From Endothia cerciana (lineage: Eukaryota; Ascomycota; Sordariomycetes; Diaporthales; Cryphonectriaceae), in NCBI GenBank assembly GCA_026119935.1, contig JALRMH010000052.1:124001-188000 (forward strand): 64,000 bases of DNA, in the 5' to 3' direction. Position numbers and translations under genes: made by a program. Below the pieces are notes generated by a model. It was not told the DNA's origin. It searched no databases and saw nothing but the letters and a program-made list of their open reading frames with translations. Positions within the stretch are counted from its first letter, which is position 1. Every line of letters starts with the position of its first letter. Shown here one piece after another: positions 58,061 through 64,000 of the stretch.

Positions 58061-59323
58061 TCAGAAAGAAGGACCATACAGGCCGTCGTTGTCATCCATC
58101 ACCCCGCCGGCGACATGCCACAGCAAAGGCAGTGTCGCGTCGTGGACCTGTCCTGACGTGTGGTCCCAGCTCGGACTGGAGACCGAGCCGTGCATCTCAT
58201 GCTTGAACCTCATCTCTGGGAGGGGCAGATGCATATGAAGGTCTTCCAGAGGCGATAGCAACTGGTGGTTGTGGGCCAGGCCGTGATCGATCAACGGGGT
58301 ACTGGTAGATCCCAGCAGCCGGCTCGTGCTGCCGCCCAGGTGCTGGTTCTGCCACTGGGGTGGGGAGATGGGCAGCGGGGAACAAGCATACGGGTATTGC
58401 GGATGGAATCCGTGGTCGACGACATTCTGGAACAGCTCGGCCATGGTCTGATGCTGTTCATCTCCCATCCTCATATCTGGTGACCAAGACAGGGCCAAGT
58501 CGGATGGTGGCGGGCTCAGCATGTGGAGGTGCGGCAGAGGCTGCTGTTGCTCCAGTTGCTCCAGTTTGGCCGTCGGGATCGACACCTTCGCCCGCCCGGG
58601 TCGTCCTCTTCCGGTGCCAACCGTCAGGGTCTTGATAATATCGAGCAGGTTTTTGGCGTCCTTCTTGAGCTGGCCCAGCGCAGCAGGGTTGCGCTTCATG
58701 TACTTCTGGATCCTCTTCACGTCCAGGTCATCCCCGATATCCAACACCGTGGTCCTGCAGGCACCTTGCGAGAGGCTTCTGCGCTGGGCTTGCTGTTGCA
58801 CGCGCTTCTGGTGCTGTATCACTTTCTGGATGAGCCTGTGCACCTCTCTTGCCGTCACGTTCTTCCGCAGGCCCCACTCCTTGAACCGCGCCTTGTACAT
58901 CCTCTCCGTGGCTATAAAGTTATGCTCTGCTTCCATGATACTCATCACATCCTTAAGACGCTTTGTCTCGTACAGGGATGTGATACGGTCACGGTATCGC
59001 GTCCAATCCTCATCCTTGGCGTATCGTCTCCCGCATGCAGCTGTGGGACTGGTTGAAGAGCCCGATGATGATGCAGGACTTGTAATGCCTGACGGCATGA
59101 CAGCCTGGGGAGCCGAAGTGATAGAGGGCTTTGTGTGGTGGGAGAGAGTTTCGAAGGGCATGGGAGGTGTCATGGCCAGGTCCAGCTCATTCCCGCTCCA
59201 AACAGTGGGGGAACTCGTGACGCTGGTGTCGCAGTCGCTGAAGCTACTGCTCCAGTTGCTGCAGGTTTCCGACGGCGAGGGCGTTGAGTATGCCATGGGT
59301 TGTTTTCTAGTTGAAGATGACAT
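58061..59323 (-). CDS. Clr5-domain protein, putative regulator
   Basis: Single exon, 420 aa from ATG at 59323 (a second in-frame Met follows nine codons later). A Ser/Thr/Pro-rich N-terminus precedes a Clr5 domain at about 101-160 (YAKDEDWTRYRDRITSLYET, then KDVMSIMEAEHNFIATERMY and RFKEWGLRKN). A basic/Gln-rich helix follows (REVHRLIQKVIQHQKRVQQQ). The C-terminal half is Gln/Pro/His-rich, as in activation regions. The Clr5 domain is widespread in ascomycete nuclear proteins and often linked with ankyrin repeats; none are seen here. DNA binding is inferred, not shown. Confidence 0.85.
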   Translation of the reverse strand: MSSSTRKQPMAYSTPSPSETCSNWSSSFSDCDTSVTSSPTVWSGNELDLAMTPPMPFETLSHHTKPSITSAPQAVMPSGITSPASSSGSSTSPTAACGRRYAKDEDWTRYRDRITSLYETKRLKDVMSIMEAEHNFIATERMYKARFKEWGLRKNVTAREVHRLIQKVIQHQKRVQQQAQRRSLSQGACRTTVLDIGDDLDVKRIQKYMKRNPAALGQLKKDAKNLLDIIKTLTVGTGRGRPGRAKVSIPTAKLEQLEQQQPLPHLHMLSPPPSDLALSWSPDMRMGDEQHQTMAELFQNVVDHGFHPQYPYACSPLPISPPQWQNQHLGGSTSRLLGSTSTPLIDHGLAHNHQLLSPLEDLHMHLPLPEMRFKHEMHGSVSSPSWDHTSGQVHDATLPLLWHVAGGVMDDNDGLYGPSF

Positions 59324-62300
59324 CCGATACGATTGTGGAAAATTACTTATAATGATGAGCCAGAGGAGACGAGTTGAAGGGGCTATGCAAACGGCGGCAC
59401 TTGGCTTTTATCAGAAGAGACACAAGACCAATACGCTGCTGAAGGGCTACCGCAGGGAGCGGGCGAAGAGGTCACGGTCGAGGAATGTCGTGGTGAAACA
59501 CTTCTAAGGAACCTCGTCGAGTCGTGGAACCTCGTTTCATTGTCGAGGTGCAAAGGAGAGTGGCAGAGACGACCTTGACTTTATATCAACCCGTGTGCAC
59601 ACAGACCTGGCAGGGCCCCCCCCCCCCCAACCAGAGCAGGGGCTTCGTCCCAATACATCGGCTCGCCGACTTGACAGGAGAGCCCGTCAGCCAATAGATA
59701 CATACGAAAGAGGGTTAGGCAGACGACGATGGGGTCTGTAACTCTACACGGCGCGTATCCTCATTCAAGCAGACCACGGCGCATGGTTGACACAGAGCAA
59801 GGCAGGGATGCAAGTCTGGTGCTTTGAGAAGGCGACTAGGGCCTCACTCTCGGGGAGTGCGCGGTTGGAGGCGATATAACGGTCGTTGAACCTGGGCACC
59901 AACCCCCCTCTCTCAACCGGCCCCCTCCCTGGTACTCAGGCCCTGGCGGCGCGTGCATTGCCATTGTGGAGACCTGCCAGTTGCCTTTCAGCCCTATCCT
60001 GGTCAAGCACACCACTCCAGGCATGAGAAGCGCCGTAGCGTTTATAGCTCTGATGCCAACAACACCTTGACCAGAGGGGCCACAGTCAGTGTTCTCCTCG
60101 TAGCTTGCCCAGAGAGCCACACCAACACTACAGTGGGTCGCAGCTTTACCTACACTAGTCAAGATCCCCCTCAAAGAATGTCAACCCGCGCACCTCAAAG
60201 ACGCCAGAGACGGCAAATCCGGTACACAGGTGCTGCGTATTCTAACTCCTTTTAACAGTTCTCTAGAACATCTACGGCGCGGTCGAAGTTTGACGCCTGG
60301 GGCACGGTCGAGGCGCCTGACGACCGCCTCGTCTCTGGAACGAGCGGAACCCCTTCCACATTTCCAGCGCCTTGACGTCTAGTGCGGAACGGATGGAATA
60401 GTCACCACCCCCTTCCCTGCCTTCGCCTACGGATCCCTCGCTGTGTTGCTTGTGAGCAGCCTCCGGTGACCCTGACAACGGCAACGTCCTAGTTCAGACC
60501 TGGTCCCTGGCTAAAGACAACATGTGAAGGAGAGATCGATACCAGGTCTGGCCTAGCTCTAAGCCACCCTCATAGTCCGTACTATCAGAAGACAAGCAGA
60601 GACTTGATGATCGTGGCGATGTAGGATGCGATACACAACCACCCCAAACCTCACTGCCACCTCCCACATACAAATGATACTAGGTGGTTGGGAAAATAAC
60701 CTCATCTCCATACGGGATGGTCCCGGACTCCCGTGTCTTTATTGTCAGGCCCTGCCGCGTCAAGGTTGAAGCTCCAGGGCCCTGCTCAAGGGAGAGCTTA
60801 ACAGCTCCTCACATCCCCTACCGCTCCCACACAAGCCGCGCTGTACCGCTTGCGGCCTACTCCTTGCCTCGCCTTGGATGTCACCCGCCTTCCAACAGGC
60901 CAAGAGGCGGGACGGAATACGCCGTCTGCAACCCGCGCAGCTGCGGCGCAGAGGTGGTGGTCGCACAGCAGCACATGACAGGCATGAGAGGCGCCACCGC
61001 CATGGTGGCGCCCAAGGCTGAAGCTTGGTCTGCATCGACAGAGAGCTATGGCACGCGGGCTACAATAGCCCCGCTACCCATCCATCCTTGACAGGACCGG
61101 ACTGGGCGATACCCGGTGGACTCTCCACTCCCCTGCCCGTCGAGTCTAGTCAAGTTGACCTATACGAGAATCTCTACTCTCGCATCTCAGTCAATCAGGA
61201 CATGCGCAACAATCTAGTCATCCAGGGCTTTGGGGCGATGGAGCTAAGATCGACACGTAGTACGTGATGAGGCCTTTGGAACTACAATCCAAGGGAGGCC
61301 AAGCCGAAGCGAGTGCTTCACGACATATACATAGGCATACCTGCGTCTATGGTATCGGGGCCATCGCTGCTTTGCGGAAATGCTCCCCAATATTCCCCGG
61401 TGTTGCGTTACCTCCACACACAAATTTAGTCGCATTCGGTTCCTTTCCGTCGGTAGACACTATGTCTTGCCATTGGACACTGCATCTCGAGTCCTTGATA
61501 GTATGCACACACAGCAAGCCTGCTATGTGACCTTTAATACAGCATTATTCCTTGTTACTTAGCGCCTGTTTACCTGTCACTTTTGCGGCCTAACAAGATC
61601 TAAGCCTTTCAGTACCGGGACCCTTCTTTCTCTAACCTAGCCCCTAATGATATGGAAGGCTAATTTGGGCCCGAGGAAGGCCAATCCCTACCTGAGGACC
61701 TAGTCCTCTGGCGCCGGTAATAACGTCTCTCAAAGGCGCGGACGATCTCGGGGACGTGCCAACCTGATGGTCCGCCCGGGATACACACACCGGCGTGACA
61801 CTGTTGGGACACGGAGACGCCAGATCTGCCAGAGCAGTCAGGGAAAGGTCCCCAGGCAACGAGAAGGCACTGTTTTATATCAAGTTATTCTTAAGACATC
61901 TGCAGATACCTTGATAGTTGGGGAGGGGTGGGGGGGGGGGGGCGTTGTTCCCTGCCTTGCATTTTCGGGGAGAAGAAATAAGTCCAATTTTGGTTTATAT
62001 CACCAGTTGAGTCTTGTTGATATCTTGGTAGCCATGACTTTGATACCATTTCTGGCTGTTCTGGCTGCCCGCAGATAGGTGTCATCTGCTCCGCCGCAAG
62101 GCTGGGTAGACGTATGTATTATGCAGTTGGCAGCGTCAAGTCCCGCAGCACCTACCAGGTCAGGATGCTGTTGGTAGTCCCAACAGCTTCCAAGCCGCGT
62201 GGCACTATAAAGAAAAGAGGGAAGGTGTTCGGCCTAGAGATGATCTCGGCGGTATTCAAGCAAGTGAGGACCCCATCAACTTGAGCATGTAGGCATTCTA

Positions 62301-64000
62301 CTTGAGGCGGGTGGCTTGCAGTCCAGTGGCCTGTCGTCTCGACTGCTGCCCTCCCCTGTCGAGCATCACAACCACGATCAGCGACAAATCTGATCGGCGC
62401 GCCAACATGCATGCATACTCGACACGGTGTGTGTCTGTAGTTATTAATAAAGTCCTGTCACCTGAGTGTCATGCGAGATCACTGCAATGCGGTCACATCG
62501 ACTTGCAGCATGCCTGCGGACAGAGATTGCCGATATCACATCAAGACATGGAGGATCCCGACGACCAGCAGCTTTCATTCCTCGATTCCACCTCTGTCGA
62601 ACCCCTCAGAGGAACGTTCGGAGGTGACAATTTTATTTTTCATGCAGCTAAAGCAGAGGTATCGCCAACGGGTTCGGTCTGCGCTACCCTAGACGGCAAG
62701 GCCCCCATTGTAGATCCTGCATGCTCACAATCTACGGCTCCTGTACCGAGAGGTCTTTTGGAGGGGTTGGTTAAGGAATTTTACAAGATAAATAAAATAA
62801 AATAAAATAAAATAAAACACAAAGACGGCGTTTACCGAGAGGTAGGGACCAGGATAGCGGGGATCAGACTCGACGAGCCCGGACGATCAAGGGATTTTTC
62901 TCGGCCCATTTGTGCATTCTCTGGTACAACACCCGGGAGGCCCTTGCATCAGCATGCCGTCGCTCCGAGAGAGCAGCAGAGTCGAAGATTTATCATCATA
63001 CTACTAATATGGTAGTGACCCCTACCCCCTCCCCCCCCCCCCAAGTACACGAAAAAAAAAGCACAGGCGCGCGCAGAAGTGATGGGAGAGATGCGCAGGC
63101 ATGGGCCTCAAAAATGTGTCTCTGAGAGCGCGTCTGAGTGCGAATCGAGATCCGGGGGAGGCCTTGGACTTGGAAAGGAGCCCAGGATATCATTCCCGTC
63201 GAGACAGTCAGGTCGACGACCCCAGCTAGCCGGCAGGCCGCTCTCTTGCAAGGGAACAGCACAGCGTCCGCCCAGGGCTACAACGCCTGCCAGAAATGGA
63301 CCATGCACGAGTAAGACGGGCTAGGTGGAGGCCTTGGTCACGCGTGTAGTACATCAACAATGACCAGGAGAAACACGTCGTCGTGCTAAAGACGGCCAGT
63401 ATGCTCCCGGGCTGGGTCCCTCGGCCACTAGCTCATTCCGGTCAGCCTCGTGACTCCAGGACAGCCTTCCGCCACCAGTATCCACCCTAGAGCATTGCCA
63501 CAAGTCCTTGAGGGGCCGCCTCACGAGTGAGGCTGCTTGAAGCTCTCCTCCTAGGTGATAGCGACCACTATTCACGAGACTTTCTGCCCCCCCCCCCCTG
63601 CAGCGTGACTCCCAGCCACCATCATCGGCTCTAGCCCTGAGATTGCTCGAGATGATCAGAATGCAGATGCTTAAGGCTTACAGCATCACAGTAACCTGGA
63701 TGCTCTCCTCTGTTTCCCCTGAGTTCCTCTCACGCCTCCCATCTTCCCCGTCATCTACTGGTCCGTCGCAGCCACCAACAACGACTGGCTTGAGCCTGAT
63801 CTCCTGAATGCCTTGCGAGGGGGCGATGCCATCATGAAGGTTGGGGCCCCCGGGAGACGCACAGTACTCTATTTGTGAATAAGTCCCAAAAGGTGACCTC
63901 TACAGCCCGCAATATGCCTCCTCCTCACCAGGATAAGGCTCACATCTGACAGAAACAAATGGCGATATTTGGTTGGGGCTCTATTTAACCAAAATAATTA
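59324..64000. other. Gene-free right end of window
   Basis: 4.7 kb upstream of the Clr5-domain gene with no frame showing a recognisable domain, signal peptide or convincing exon join. It contains C/G homopolymers (about 59617-59627, 61928-61941, 63030-63042 and 63587-63598) and an AAATA repeat at 62789-62817. Part must be promoter. The rest may be non-coding or degenerate DNA. Confidence 0.5.
62789..62817. repeat. (AAATA)n pentanucleotide repeat
   Basis: About five to six consecutive AAATA/AATAA units in the gene-free right end. Confidence 0.85.

Noticed and set aside
58521..59507. 328-codon plus-strand ORF opposite the Clr5-domain gene
   Set aside because: It is antisense to a gene with a recognisable domain and has no domain or signal of its own; typical GC-rich shadow frame.
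62302..62805. 167-codon plus-strand ORF in the right end
   Set aside because: Runs into an AAATA repeat, has no domain or secretion signal, and no supporting context.
1..64000. tRNA/rRNA genes, CRISPR arrays, complete transposons
   Set aside because: No tRNA-like A/B-box pair with cloverleaf, rRNA core, spaced repeats, or transposase/reverse transcriptase motifs were found by reading; a covariance-model or repeat search was not possible here.

Overview
This is a stretch of a filamentous ascomycete chromosome, probably a Sordariomycete. The evidence is short GT-AG introns (about 50-190 nt, many with CTGAC/CTAAC-type branch sites), monocistronic genes on both strands, and fungal families: IRE1, HEL2, RSA4, a CAX exchanger, HAK potassium transporter, Clr5-domain protein, LysM protein, GH16 glucanase, ascomycete laccase and a Zn2Cys6-type regulator C-terminus. 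No species is assigned. All splice sites were read by eye from donor/acceptor motifs and reading-frame phase.

Layout. 0-20 kb is mostly housekeeping: the 3' end of a transcription factor, IRE1 (unfolded-protein-response sensor), a secreted GH16 beta-glucanase with a broken microsatellite, the ribosome-collision E3 ligase HEL2, a DEK_C/SWIB chromatin protein and glutamine-dependent NAD+ synthetase. 20-39 kb is a more AT-rich accessory block. It is bounded by two paralogous nine-exon protein-kinase-like genes (22892-20624 minus and 36517-39077 plus) and holds a laccase, a small secreted protein, an intronless phosphonoacetate-hydrolase-like gene, a membrane-protein fragment, a yellow/MRJP-like secreted protein and an acetoacetate-decarboxylase-like protein. 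39-64 kb returns to core genes: CAX-type Ca2+/H+ exchanger, an Arg/Ser-rich unknown, the WD40 ribosome assembly factor RSA4, a LysM protein, a HAK/KUP potassium transporter, a branched-chain aminotransferase and a Clr5-domain protein. The last 4.7 kb shows no gene.

Functional themes: ion homeostasis (CAX, HAK), proteostasis and ribosome quality control (IRE1, HEL2, RSA4), secreted wall-active or oxidative proteins (GH16, LysM, laccase), and a possible small accessory metabolic set (phosphonoacetate hydrolase, decarboxylase-like, MRJP-like, laccase). Three otherwise intact genes (GH16, laccase, LysM) each carry a single-base frame disruption. Two of these lie at C homopolymers or a microsatellite, so consensus errors must be separated from real inactivation. 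The most interesting elements are the paired kinase-like genes around the AT-richer block, the intronless phosphonate hydrolase, a perfect hairpin over a laccase splice acceptor, and a 10-nt apparent intron relic in the membrane-protein fragment.
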